Below are positions 1-9,403 of a stretch of 64,000 nt of DNA, piece by piece (position 1 is the first letter of the stretch; each line of letters begins with the position of its first letter). The DNA comes from Planctomycetota bacterium (GTDB lineage Bacteria > Planctomycetota > Planctomycetia > Pirellulales > Pirellulaceae). The DNA is taken from contig VGZC01000019.1 of assembly GCA_016872725.1 (NCBI GenBank), forward strand, positions 24,342 to 88,341, written 5' to 3'. A program made the translations under genes and the position numbers. The notes below the pieces were generated by a model, which saw only the letters and a program-made list of their open reading frames with translations, was not told where the DNA came from and ran no database searches.

Positions 1-1700
1 TGCTGATGGAAACTGGCCCGCGAACACCGATAAACGAGGTTGTTCCGCATGACGATGCCCGTCGACCCCTCGTCGGTATACAGTCCCCATCCGCCGTAGC
101 TGTACGACGTGATGTCGTGGAATACGTTGTCGTGGATGGTCGTCCCGGGCGAGATGCCGAGCGTGTAGATTCCTCCCATATCGCTCAGTACTCCCTGGCC
201 GATGTCGTGGACATGATTGAACGCGATCTCGTTGTGGTGCGCCTGGCTCGCGCCGTAGCCCCAACTCCAGCCCACCGAGAACCCGCTGTAATAGAAATCG
301 TGCACGTCGTTGTGTTCCACGATGTTGTGCGGCGAGTGTCCGATCCAGACGCCGATGCCGGCGGGATGCAGCCGCCCGCCGTGGGCGATCGTGCAATCGC
401 GGACCGTTTGGTGCGAGACGAGTGCCTCTTCGTCCGACGGAATCGACAGCGTATTGCCCCAGTCCGTCGCGAGCGCGTGGCCGATCTTGATCCCGCCGGC
501 GCCCAGATCGACCATCTCGCACGATTCGATCCGGTTCCAGCGGCATCCCGGTCCGATCCCGATCGCGTACTCGCCCGTATGCCGCACCACGCACCGTTCG
601 AGGACGACATGCCGAGCGGCCTGGAGCGCGACGGCGGCGCCCAGGTTCATCTCGGCTTGGGGAAACGACTGGCCTTCGGGAGGCGTCGCCCAGTTCGCGT
701 GCGCGAAGGTGAGGCCCTTGAGGTGAACATGCTCGACCCACCGGCGCTGCGCGACGTCGCCCAGCATCAAAACCAGTTGCGGAAGAAAAGGCGCGACGAT
801 CTCGGTTCGATCGGGGGACTCGCCTTGCTTGGGCACGTAGGTCAGTCGCCCGGTCGCATGATCGACATGGAACTCACCGGGTTCGCTCAGCGATTCAAAA
901 ACATTCTCGATCAGGAACCGGTGCCCGGCGACGAGTCGTGCCCAGGGACTGTCGCCCATCGTGTGGCCGTGGAGCGTCACGACCCGGTTCGCGGCGTCGA
1001 TCTCGGCGATGCGAAGGCGCGACGTCGCCCATTCATGGAACGCGATGATTTCGACCGACGGCAGGTCGTGCCAATTCGGATCGAGCTGTCCTTCGGCGAA
1101 TCGAAACCGGTCGTGGCCTTTGCCGGCGGCCTTGGGTGACGGGCTTTGCGCCTCGGCGATCGAATAGTAGCCCCGCTTGGGGAGCCGCGGCCGGTAGCGG
1201 CGCTGCTGATCGGCGAAGAGCTGTGTGAACCGCCATGATCCGGCCTTCACATCGGGCAGTTCGACCACCCAATGTCCCCGCTCGTTGACCGTCCAGCCAT
1301 CGATGCGCCGTCCTCCGCTCAAGACGGGCCTTTCGTCTCGGTACGCCTGATAGACGACGGGCGCGTCGGCCGTGCCCGAGTCCTCGGGCGCGAACTCGAT
1401 CGGTCGGTCGAGCCGATAGACGCCTCCGCGGACGAGAACCGTGATCGGACGAGCATCCCGCCCCGCCCGTGTCGCTCGCCCCGCGCGGATCGCGTTGCGG
1501 GCCTTCACGATCGTGGCGAACGGACCGTCGGTTCGTTCCGCATTCGGTTCGGCGAGTCGGCCCGACCACGCATCGTTCCCGTCGGGGGCCACAAAGTAGT
1601 CGGCTTCGACGGCATGAGCCCACGCGAGCGGCGCAATGAGCCACGCGAACGCGCACACCGCGGCCCGCGCCGCGATCAACGGGAACGATCCAAATCGCAT
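1..1700 (-). CDS. Right-handed parallel beta-helix protein, secreted (3' end outside window)
   Basis: The frame starts at the ATG whose complement is at 1698-1700 and stays open to the window edge, so about 566 codons are visible and the C-terminus is missing. The N-terminus has a hydrophobic signal peptide of about 30 residues, then the [12 protein letters not shown] opening and an AAP-GG(R/Y) segment common in pectate-lyase-like beta-helix proteins. Downstream, Asn/His-rich turns such as [12 protein letters not shown], typical of the stacked coils of beta-helices, recur (near 228-239 on the complement). The family binds or cleaves polysaccharides outside the cytoplasm; the substrate cannot be read from the sequence. 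It follows the SASA/GH32-like gene by 40 bp on the same strand and is probably the last visible gene of that operon. Confidence 0.85.
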   Translation of the reverse strand, partial: MRFGSFPLIAARAAVCAFAWLIAPLAWAHAVEADYFVAPDGNDAWSGRLAEPNAERTDGPFATIVKARNAIRAGRATRAGRDARPITVLVRGGVYRLDRPIEFAPEDSGTADAPVVYQAYRDERPVLSGGRRIDGWTVNERGHWVVELPDVKAGSWRFTQLFADQQRRYRPRLPKRGYYSIAEAQSPSPKAAGKGHDRFRFAEGQLDPNWHDLPSVEIIAFHEWATSRLRIAEIDAANRVVTLHGHTMGDSPWARLVAGHRFLIENVFESLSEPGEFHVDHATGRLTYVPKQGESPDRTEIVAPFLPQLVLMLGDVAQRRWVEHVHLKGLTFAHANWATPPEGQSFPQAEMNLGAAVALQAARHVVLERCVVRHTGEYAIGIGPGCRWNRIESCEMVDLGAGGIKIGHALATDWGNTLSIPSDEEALVSHQTVRDCTIAHGGRLHPAGIGVWIGHSPHNIVEHNDVHDFYYSGFSVGWSWGYGASQAHHNEIAFNHVHDIGQGVLSDMGGIYTLGISPGTTIHDNVFHDITSYSYGGWGLYTDEGSTGIVMRNNLVYRCSRASFHQ

Positions 1701-1740
1701 GATGGAGTCCTTAGTGTTTCTGTTGGCACGTCACGAACGG

Positions 1741-4137
1741 TCAGCGGTTCGATTCGGGAAACCGGAACGCGTACAGATCGGCGTCGCGCAGGACGAACCG
1801 CAGCCGGACGGGCCGATCGCGCAGGGAACCGAGGTCTCCGCGCGTTTCCGGATTGTCGGAGCCCCATGTCACGGTGCGGTCGATCGAATCTCCGAAGAGG
1901 GGCTCGCAGGCGTCGAGCGTGAATCCGGGTATCGGCGTGCCGCCGGCGTCCTGGATCTCGACCCGGATATCGCCCGCCGCCGATGTCGCGAAATTGAGCG
2001 AAAGCCGAATACCGGAGAAAGTCAATGGCCGCGTGGTCAACTCGCCGCCGTCCCAAGGCGCGTTGACCGAAACGAAACCGTCCATGCGCAGCGAGTACCG
2101 CCGCAACCGGTTCGCCGGTTCATGCCAAGACCCTTCGGTGGCGTACAGCGACAATTCGCTCGGCGCGCCCGACAGCGCCGAGCGAGTTTCGATCAGGCCG
2201 CGGGCCATGTACTGATGTCCGTAGAGCCACGTATCGGGACGTTCGGGGCCGGGCCTGAGGAACGCTTCGTTCCAACGATCGAAATGCACTCCGTCGCGGC
2301 TGGCCATGATGAGCGTCTCGGTGATCGCCGTGCCGTATCGCAAATGGGCCGCGGCCCGCTCCTCGCGCTGTTCGCGCTGCGGAAGCGCCCGCATCGAATC
2401 GGACCAACCCCGCTCGACATACCGCGTGGGGAAACCGAGAAGCAGGTGGGGAGCGCGAGGGTAGGGCATGACCTGATTCGTATAGAGATGCTCGGCGGGT
2501 GAATCGCCGTACGTCAAATCGCTGGGGGGATCCCACTGCAGGAAATCCCGCGAGACGGCCGTGCGGATCGCCCGGAAGCCCGCCGGATTCCACTCGTCGC
2601 GCGTCGTGACGCCCTCCGTGAACGTCCGATAGTAGACGCGATAGACCGACGCGGACGCGTCCCAAAACGCCACATTCTGCGAATCGAAGGCGCCCTCCCG
2701 GATGATCGGCTCGTCGCGCGCGTGTGCCCAGTGGATGCCATCGGCCGATTGGAATGCGAAGAGGCCCCCGTCGGTGGGCAGTCCGCCGACCGCCTTGAAT
2801 CGCGATTCGCGAGGACAGTCGGGCCGTGTGTCGACAAACGGCGAGAAGTTGTGCGTGCCCGCCGAGGCCCAGATGATGTTATTCGCGCGCGAATCGCCAT
2901 GCGCGTGCAGGCCGAGTTCGGGCTTGGTGAACGTGAACCCGTCCTGGCTTTCCGCGACGCACGTCCGTTCGTCGCCGAGGATCAACCGGCCGTTCCGGAC
3001 GCCGAGTTCCGATCCGCGGTAATACAACAGAATCCGTTCACCGTCGCGGAACACCGAGTGGTAACCGCTCCCCGCGCCTTCCCAAGGCGCGTCATGGACG
3101 ATCACCGTATCGCGAGCGACCGGCGCGTGCAGCGTGCGCCGCGCTCCGGAGAGGGTGGCGATCAGGGCGCCGTCGACGAACAGTTCGCGCCGCGTTCCGA
3201 TCGCGACCGGCGCATCGGCTTCGTCGCGCAGCGCGAGCCACTCCTTGGCGAATCGCCCGCCGATGGCGAGCTGGCCTTCGGCCGTGAAATGATGCGTATT
3301 GACGTTCGGCAAGTCGTCGACATCGATCCATCGCGTGAAGGGATACGTGCGGCCGATCCGAACCTGGGCCGCGCGGACACGGAACATGGGCGACGCGCCG
3401 GTCGGATCCTCTTCGGGCTGGGCGATCCGTGAGAAGACCGATCTGGCCAGTACGAATGGCGCCGTTCCGTCGGCGAACTCGCGCCGCAGCGAGGCGATGA
3501 GCCGTTTGAGGCGGGGTTCGTAGTCGTCCGCGAACGCGCCTTGGATCGCGTCGTCGATTCCCTGATGCCAGACGAACCCCACGACTCGCACACGATCACC
3601 GCCCGCCTGGAGCTCCTCGATGCGTGACGACGCGAATCGCCGCCACGCCTCGTACAGCGGTTCGCCCTCCGACCAAGGCCACCGCGTCGCGTCGCGGCCG
3701 AAGTTGGCGTACACCTTGATGATCGCGACATCGCGTCGGCCCGCCGCGTGCAAGGCTCGGGCGAAGCCCACCTCGGGCCCGTGAACGAGACGGTCCTTGA
3801 CGGTGTGGCCGCGGATCGTTCCCCACGCAACGTATTGGCTCGACCGCTCGCCGCCGGGAAGGGGCGCCGCGGTGAATCGCGTCGCGCGATCCGCCTCGGT
3901 CTCTTGGAATCCGTTCGGATCGGTGACCTCCGAATCGGCGCCGGCCATGTTCGATTGGCCCGCGAAGAGAAACACGTTCCAGACGCGCGGCGCCGCCGCG
4001 TCGCTCGGCGCCCCGCCCCGCGCGCCGCCCGGGACCAGCGCGATGAGGAGCCCCACCATCGCGCGGCAAACCACCGTTCCCGCGGAGGAACCGGGGACCG
4101 CGGTATCCGGCGGCCGACCGTTCATGGGAATCGCCAT
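1741..4137 (-). CDS. SASA-family carbohydrate esterase fused to a GH32-like five-bladed propeller domain
   Basis: 798-residue exported protein. A hydrophobic segment at about 25-40 is a signal sequence. Residues 50-300 form an SGNH/SASA esterase: the nucleophile block is GQSNMAG at 60-66, the WHQGIDD block is at 190-196, and the late Asp/His block NTHHFTAEGQ is near 280-289. From about 315 on, a second domain opens with RRELFVDG and has the aromatic, Asp-rich strands of GH32/GH43-like propellers seen in many planctomycete proteins. A role in deacetylating and processing a sugar polymer is inferred. The start at 4137 is chosen because the frame upstream runs into the preceding gene and lacks a signal peptide. 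It lies 26 bp after the HzsA-like gene. Confidence 0.82.
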   Translation of the reverse strand: MAIPMNGRPPDTAVPGSSAGTVVCRAMVGLLIALVPGGARGGAPSDAAAPRVWNVFLFAGQSNMAGADSEVTDPNGFQETEADRATRFTAAPLPGGERSSQYVAWGTIRGHTVKDRLVHGPEVGFARALHAAGRRDVAIIKVYANFGRDATRWPWSEGEPLYEAWRRFASSRIEELQAGGDRVRVVGFVWHQGIDDAIQGAFADDYEPRLKRLIASLRREFADGTAPFVLARSVFSRIAQPEEDPTGASPMFRVRAAQVRIGRTYPFTRWIDVDDLPNVNTHHFTAEGQLAIGGRFAKEWLALRDEADAPVAIGTRRELFVDGALIATLSGARRTLHAPVARDTVIVHDAPWEGAGSGYHSVFRDGERILLYYRGSELGVRNGRLILGDERTCVAESQDGFTFTKPELGLHAHGDSRANNIIWASAGTHNFSPFVDTRPDCPRESRFKAVGGLPTDGGLFAFQSADGIHWAHARDEPIIREGAFDSQNVAFWDASASVYRVYYRTFTEGVTTRDEWNPAGFRAIRTAVSRDFLQWDPPSDLTYGDSPAEHLYTNQVMPYPRAPHLLLGFPTRYVERGWSDSMRALPQREQREERAAAHLRYGTAITETLIMASRDGVHFDRWNEAFLRPGPERPDTWLYGHQYMARGLIETRSALSGAPSELSLYATEGSWHEPANRLRRYSLRMDGFVSVNAPWDGGELTTRPLTFSGIRLSLNFATSAAGDIRVEIQDAGGTPIPGFTLDACEPLFGDSIDRTVTWGSDNPETRGDLGSLRDRPVRLRFVLRDADLYAFRFPESNR

Positions 4138-4163
4138 GCTCTTGCGTTGACCTTCCTTCGCGA

Positions 4164-7100
4164 TCAATGGCCTTCGCCCGTTGACTCGCAAATGACCCGG
4201 AACCCGACATTGTGGACCGGTTGCCACGCGGGGTAACCGATACGGAACGCCGATCGAGCGCGGATCGGCCGATCGTGCCAGGAGCCTCCTCGAACGACCA
4301 TGCGTCCCGCGGATGGATCGTCGGGAACGCTTGCCGCGCCGGCCCCATCTGCGACGTCGTAGGGTGTTCGGGTCCACTCGGCCGCGTTGCCGTGCATGTC
4401 GAACAGTCCCCACGCGTTCGGCCGGTAGGCTCCCACCAGCGACGCGACGAGCGCCCGGTCGTCGAATCGCGAGTCGCGCGGAATCCACGCGTTCTTGGAA
4501 TTGTGGCTGTAGTCCCTCAAATGCTCGACCTGCGCGTCGGCGAGATTGGCCCAGGCCGAGAAGTCCGCGTCCTGGGTTCCATACGAAAATGATGTCGCCG
4601 TTCCCGCTCGGCACGCATACTCCCACATCGACTCGGTCGGGAGCCGGAACGACTCGCCGGTCTTCGCGGACAGCCATCGGCAAAACGCGTCCGCGCGGTT
4701 CCATGGGACGCGCACGACCGGTTGTTTCGCGAGATTCAATGGATATCCGCGGTTCGACGTGATGCCGTGCGTGCGCACGTATCGACTGTCATGCTCGGCA
4801 TCGAACAACGCGTACTGCTCGTTCGTGATCTCGAACCGGCCGATCCAAAACGGTTGATCGATCCTTTCGCGCCGAGGCCGTTCGTCGGGTCCGCCGTCCG
4901 CGTCCCCCATTACGAACTCGCCCGCGGGGATCCGCGCGAGTTCGAGCGAAACGCCATCGGCGAGTTCGATGGCGCGCGTGATCGGTCCACCGACGGCTTG
5001 TTGCCGCATCGCGGCTTGATCCGTATCGAACGGCCATTCCGGCGCGGTCGCGCGCGGCGCGGCCGATCGGTCGATCGGTCGAGGCGCGATTCGCCGGATC
5101 GACGTCCCATCGACGGCGATGATCTGCTCGGGATCATCATCGAGTCCGGCGTAGAGCATGCGAAGTTCACGGCGCCGCGCGTCCTGATCGGCGAGCAATT
5201 CGCGCCCCTGCGCCTCGTGCCATGTGCCGTGGAACGGGACGTTCAGATCGATCCAGGTGACGATCCGGTCCCACGCGTCGGCATCGAGGCGAACGCCGTA
5301 GTGTCCTTTTTCGAGCAACTGGACGAGTTCCGACGAGTTCGCATGGTATTCGGCTGCCGGGAGCATCTTGAAGTCGGTCTCCGCGCCGGGGCGCCGCACG
5401 AACTTCTGCAGCTCGATATAGGCCGGACTGAATCCGCGCGGATCGGTGACGGGACCGCCGGCGAGCGGGAAGGCGTGGGGCAACCCGTCGGCGTCGCTCG
5501 CCGCGCCGCTCGATTCCGATCCGTCGTGGCATGCGACGCAGTAGGCATCGAGCACGGGCTGGACTTCGCGCGCGAACGAGAAGCCGCGCGCGGGACCGTG
5601 CCAAGGATCGATGGCGGCCGGGCCCGCTCGCGACGCCAGCGTATGCCGGGTCGTCGGCGTCGTGCCCGCATCCGCATGGCAGCCGACGCACGACTGCGTC
5701 TCGCCCGGCATCGCGGTGAGCCAGCTTCGCATCAACTGAACGGCGCGGCCCTGGGCGTCGAGCGGCTGGAGTGTGATCGGCGTGTTCGCGGGAACGCGGA
5801 ACATCGCGGAGCCGTCGTCGTGAACGGGAACCGTGCCGAGTACGATCTTCACGGTATCCCAGGACGAGTCGATGCCGATCGCCTGCGAATCCTCCGCCAT
5901 GTTCTGGAACGCGTAGTGGTACGCGATCACACGCAGTTTCTTGATCGTTCCGCGCGGAACGCCCGCGAGTCCGGGGCCCGCGTACACGTCGGACAGATTG
6001 ACGACCGCGTCGCGCCGGCTCGGATCGGTTCGGTCGGGGATCACGGGCGGCGTCGCGCGCGCCGTGATCGGCGTGGGTTCGAGCAAATCGTGGTGCTCGT
6101 CGACGCATACGGGCACCAGGTTGTCGAAAACGTCCGCGAGGTAGATGCCCCACCGGGAGTTCTCGTCGCGCTTGCACGCCACCAGAAAATACTTATCGCT
6201 CAGCGGATGCGGGTGCAGGAAGCGGGGCCACGATCCGACGACAAGCCGGTCGTTGATAACCGGTTCGACCGTCTCGCCCCGTCCGGGAATCCGCTGGACG
6301 ACGCCGCCCGTTTCATGTTGGCCTTTGGCCGGATCGAGGAGCAGCAATTCGCCGAACCGCCGCGACGCGTGATGGCCGCTCACGATTCCCGTGATCCGCG
6401 TCGGATGGCCTGGAACGGGCTTCGCGTAGAACACGCCGTTCGGCCAGTACGAGTTGCTGCCGTAGAGCGCCTTCTGGTCGGTTCCGTCCGGATTCATCGT
6501 GAAGAGGATCCGGCTGAAGAAATGGGGAACGTCGGTGTATTCCCAGCGTGTGTAGAGCACGCGCCCGTCGCGCAGAACGGTCGGACAGAAGTCCTGGTCC
6601 TGTTCGAAACACAATTGCCGAACGTTCGTGCCGTCGCCGTCCATGGAATAGAGGACGCCGACGTGATCACGGCCTCGGACGCACGGCACGCCGGCCATCA
6701 CGGCCGTGCTGCAAAAGACGATCTTGCCGCCGGGCACGTAGCACGCGTCAAAACTGTCGACGTCGTCATGGTCGCCCCGCGTCACCTGGCGCAGGCCGGT
6801 TCCATCCGCGTTCATCTCGAAGATCTGCCAGCGCCGGTGGCTGCCCGGCATCGAGAACAGCAGCCGGTCGGCGTCGAAATGCAAATCAAGATCGCCGACG
6901 AATGCCCCATCGGTCGGTTTGAAGACGGTCGAGAGCACGCCTGCCGAGGCGGGCATCGTCAGAGCCGCGATTTCATTGTCGAACGCGTGCGTGGAGAGAC
7001 TCGAATTGTTGGCCCAGTTGAACGGGAGATCGGGAACGTGCGCGTTGGCGCGGCGCTTGACCACCAACATGCGGTCGAATTGAAGGAGCGGATTGGCGAG

Positions 7101-8459
7101 GAGCGATTCGCCGCGGAGCGCGTCGAGCTCCTCGAGCGCCGTCGCGAGACGCGCGGAGTCGTTGCGAGCCAGTCCATCGTCGACCGCCGCGCGAATGGCC
7201 GACCACCGCGCGAGGAACTCGTCGCCGCGCGGATACCGACCTCCGTGCTCGGCCGTCAGGTCCTCGATCGCCAGACGCAGCGATTCGAGTTCGTGTTCAA
7301 GCGTCTTGCGCGCGTCGGCGTTTGTCAGGCATTGAGCGGCGGAATCGGTCCACCGCGCGCGGTGGCGGAGCGCGCGCACGGTCTGGAGCGATGCCGGGTC
7401 GGCCACGGCGCCGGCGATCGGGATCGCTTCATCGGCGACCGCGCGGTCGCGAATGGACTGGGCGTAGCGCGCCGCGATCCGGCGCATGTCGCCGGCGGGC
7501 CAATCCCACGACCAGATCCCCGCTTTACGTTCGGCGTCCATCTCACGCCGCGACGCCGCGTCCCGGAAATCCCGGTGGAGCAGCCCCCAGAGTTGCTCGC
7601 GGCCGCGGACCGGCGCATCGGCGCTTGGGCCCGCCGATTCGACCGTCGAGCCGTAGAACGCGGAGACCTCGCGGTACACGAGCTTCTCATATTCGACGGC
7701 GGGACCCGTATGGGACGCGTGGCCGTTGAACACGGTTCCCCAAGGACGGCGTTCCTCGAGCGTCGCCTTGCGCCAGGGGTCGGGATCGTCGGCCTGCCGC
7801 GGTCGAGGTCGCAAGGCGATGCGGACGAGCACGTCATTGACGCCTTCGCCGAGCGGCAACGCGACGCCGACGGGATGCACGGCCGGATCGCCTCCCCAAA
7901 TATCGAACGCGATCGTGCCCGCGTGCTTGGAAAGCACTTCCTTGCCGTTCACCCACACCGTCAACTCGCCGATCGCATCGACATGGAATGGGAGCGGCGC
8001 CGCGGAGCGGGCCTCGATGATCCGGCGCAGATAGACGTCCTGGTCGCCGTCGAACAGGCGATGGATCCAGGCATCGCTCCACTCGGGACGCGCGGTCCAT
8101 GGCATGGCATGCCCATCGGGCGCGGCGATCGTCGGGAACGGGCTCGCGGCGCCGGCGTCCAAGGCCGCTCCGTTCGGGACGCTCGCGAGGATCGCCCGCT
8201 CGATCGCCTCGCGCCGGCCGGCGGGTTCTCCAGGCTTCGCGTCGGGGATCGGGCCGAGCACGTGCCAAGGGCCGAGCCGGGGCGCGGGCGCGGCGCCGGC
8301 GGCCGTCGCCGCGTCGCGTTCGCTTGCCGCGAGGGCTTCGCGCGATCGAATCATCGTCTCGTGCCACGTGGCGCACTTCGCGTACCATGCGGGATCGCCC
8401 GCCGATTCGACGGCCCCCGCGAGCAGCACGACCATCAGGCCGGTTCCGTGGATCAACAT
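4164..8459 (-). CDS. Hydrazine-synthase-alpha-like dicytochrome propeller protein with C-terminal FGE/SUMF-like domain
   Basis: 1431-residue exported protein. After a signal peptide (1-20), the N-terminal half is beta-rich and helical. A TolB/PD40-like propeller spans about 500-800 with repeated NADGTGLRQ / MDGDGTNVRQ strands, as in the HzsA middle domain. Two c-type haem motifs follow: CVGCH at 924-928 and CVACH at 974-978. Residues about 1181-1431 are a formylglycine-generating-enzyme-like fold (PAGEFVMGD, FEITNEQYALF, RLPTESMWEYACRAG, GLFDMHGNAAEW, VVRGGSW). The part after GGSW has no Cys in the position of the FGE catalytic pair, so sulfatase activation is unlikely; a ligand-binding role is more plausible. 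Planctomycetes carry many such HzsA-like proteins without making hydrazine. The start at 8459 has the signal peptide; the frame further upstream overlaps the SDR gene. Confidence 0.85.
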   Translation of the reverse strand: MLIHGTGLMVVLLAGAVESAGDPAWYAKCATWHETMIRSREALAASERDAATAAGAAPAPRLGPWHVLGPIPDAKPGEPAGRREAIERAILASVPNGAALDAGAASPFPTIAAPDGHAMPWTARPEWSDAWIHRLFDGDQDVYLRRIIEARSAAPLPFHVDAIGELTVWVNGKEVLSKHAGTIAFDIWGGDPAVHPVGVALPLGEGVNDVLVRIALRPRPRQADDPDPWRKATLEERRPWGTVFNGHASHTGPAVEYEKLVYREVSAFYGSTVESAGPSADAPVRGREQLWGLLHRDFRDAASRREMDAERKAGIWSWDWPAGDMRRIAARYAQSIRDRAVADEAIPIAGAVADPASLQTVRALRHRARWTDSAAQCLTNADARKTLEHELESLRLAIEDLTAEHGGRYPRGDEFLARWSAIRAAVDDGLARNDSARLATALEELDALRGESLLANPLLQFDRMLVVKRRANAHVPDLPFNWANNSSLSTHAFDNEIAALTMPASAGVLSTVFKPTDGAFVGDLDLHFDADRLLFSMPGSHRRWQIFEMNADGTGLRQVTRGDHDDVDSFDACYVPGGKIVFCSTAVMAGVPCVRGRDHVGVLYSMDGDGTNVRQLCFEQDQDFCPTVLRDGRVLYTRWEYTDVPHFFSRILFTMNPDGTDQKALYGSNSYWPNGVFYAKPVPGHPTRITGIVSGHHASRRFGELLLLDPAKGQHETGGVVQRIPGRGETVEPVINDRLVVGSWPRFLHPHPLSDKYFLVACKRDENSRWGIYLADVFDNLVPVCVDEHHDLLEPTPITARATPPVIPDRTDPSRRDAVVNLSDVYAGPGLAGVPRGTIKKLRVIAYHYAFQNMAEDSQAIGIDSSWDTVKIVLGTVPVHDDGSAMFRVPANTPITLQPLDAQGRAVQLMRSWLTAMPGETQSCVGCHADAGTTPTTRHTLASRAGPAAIDPWHGPARGFSFAREVQPVLDAYCVACHDGSESSGAASDADGLPHAFPLAGGPVTDPRGFSPAYIELQKFVRRPGAETDFKMLPAAEYHANSSELVQLLEKGHYGVRLDADAWDRIVTWIDLNVPFHGTWHEAQGRELLADQDARRRELRMLYAGLDDDPEQIIAVDGTSIRRIAPRPIDRSAAPRATAPEWPFDTDQAAMRQQAVGGPITRAIELADGVSLELARIPAGEFVMGDADGGPDERPRRERIDQPFWIGRFEITNEQYALFDAEHDSRYVRTHGITSNRGYPLNLAKQPVVRVPWNRADAFCRWLSAKTGESFRLPTESMWEYACRAGTATSFSYGTQDADFSAWANLADAQVEHLRDYSHNSKNAWIPRDSRFDDRALVASLVGAYRPNAWGLFDMHGNAAEWTRTPYDVADGAGAASVPDDPSAGRMVVRGGSWHDRPIRARSAFRIGYPAWQPVHNVGFRVICESTGEGH

Positions 8460-8493
8460 GCGCGGTCCTCCGACGCCATCGTCTGTTCGCCGT

Positions 8494-9309
8494 CTACGCC
8501 AGGTTCGGATCGATTTCGTCCGGTTCGTACAAGACACGGCCTTCCATTCCGCCGCTCGTCATGATCATTTGGCCGCTGACGTGCCCCGATAATCGGCTCG
8601 ACGCCAGGAACAGCACGGCCGACGCGACATCGGTCGGCCGGCCGACCTTGCGCAGCGGAATCGTCTGGATCGCTCGGCGCACCACGTCCGTGTTCTTCAT
8701 GAACCCGACCGTCATCGGCGTCACCGTCCACCCGGGGCAGACGGCGTTCACGCGCCCGCGCCGCGCGAGGCGCGTGATTTCGTTCTTCAGGCTGAGCAGG
8801 AACCCGTAGACGAGGCCCGCTTTGGCCGCCGCGTAGTCGACATGACCCGCCTCGCCGAACACGGCGGCGGTCGAGCCGATCAGGACGGCCGACGGTTCCG
8901 CGATGCGATAACGTTCGATTCCGCGGAAGAACTCGCGCATGCAAAGGAAGACCGAAGTCAGATTCGTGGTGATCGTGCGATTCCAATGGTCGAGCGGCAT
9001 GCGATGGATGGGAATATCCTCGGGCGGCCAGATCGCGGCGTTGGCCACCACGATCTCGATCGGTCCCATCGCCGATTCGGCGTCCCGCCAAAGTCGAGCC
9101 ACATCGTCCTCGCGCGTCAATTCGGCGGAGAAGATCCGGTGGTCCGTCCCTCCGATTTCGCTCAGCAACGCCTCGGCCGGTTCCCGCCTCGCATGGTAAT
9201 GGACGGCCACGCGGGCCCCTTCCGCCGCGAACGCCTTCGCGACTTCCGATCCGAGACCGCCCGCGGCGCCCGTGACCAGGATGTTTTTTCCGCGGAGTCC
9301 TGTATCCAT
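8494..9309 (-). CDS. SDR-family NAD(P)-dependent oxidoreductase
   Basis: 271 residues, normal length for a classical short-chain dehydrogenase/reductase. The nucleotide-binding motif TGAAGGLG follows the first strand near residue 14, NAAIWPP marks the NNAG position, and the catalytic Ser plus YAAAK (Y-x3-K) occur in the segment IGSTAAVFGEAGHVDYAAAK-like region around 145-165. Family knowledge gives oxidation or reduction of an alcohol or ketone; the substrate is unknown. It is cytoplasmic, with no leader. It is the first gene of the minus-strand run (34 bp before the HzsA-like gene) and is divergent from the ceramidase-type gene at 9404. Confidence 0.9.
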   Translation of the reverse strand: MDTGLRGKNILVTGAAGGLGSEVAKAFAAEGARVAVHYHARREPAEALLSEIGGTDHRIFSAELTREDDVARLWRDAESAMGPIEIVVANAAIWPPEDIPIHRMPLDHWNRTITTNLTSVFLCMREFFRGIERYRIAEPSAVLIGSTAAVFGEAGHVDYAAAKAGLVYGFLLSLKNEITRLARRGRVNAVCPGWTVTPMTVGFMKNTDVVRRAIQTIPLRKVGRPTDVASAVLFLASSRLSGHVSGQMIMTSGGMEGRVLYEPDEIDPNLA

Positions 9310-9403
9310 GCGTTGCTTGCCCGTTGATGGCGGGGTCGGATAGATTGAGGCGGCGTTCGGGTGTGCGGCTCTAGTCTAGTGGCAACGCGGAGTGCGAATC
9401 AAC

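Noticed and set aside
4138..4704. N-terminal extension of the SASA/GH32-like protein
   Set aside because: It overlaps the FGE-like end of the upstream gene in another frame and lacks any leader; the signal peptide begins at 4137.
4722..8564. A 1280-codon open frame on the plus strand
   Set aside because: It lies wholly opposite the HzsA-like gene, is Arg-rich without any domain, and arises from GC-biased third positions of the real gene.
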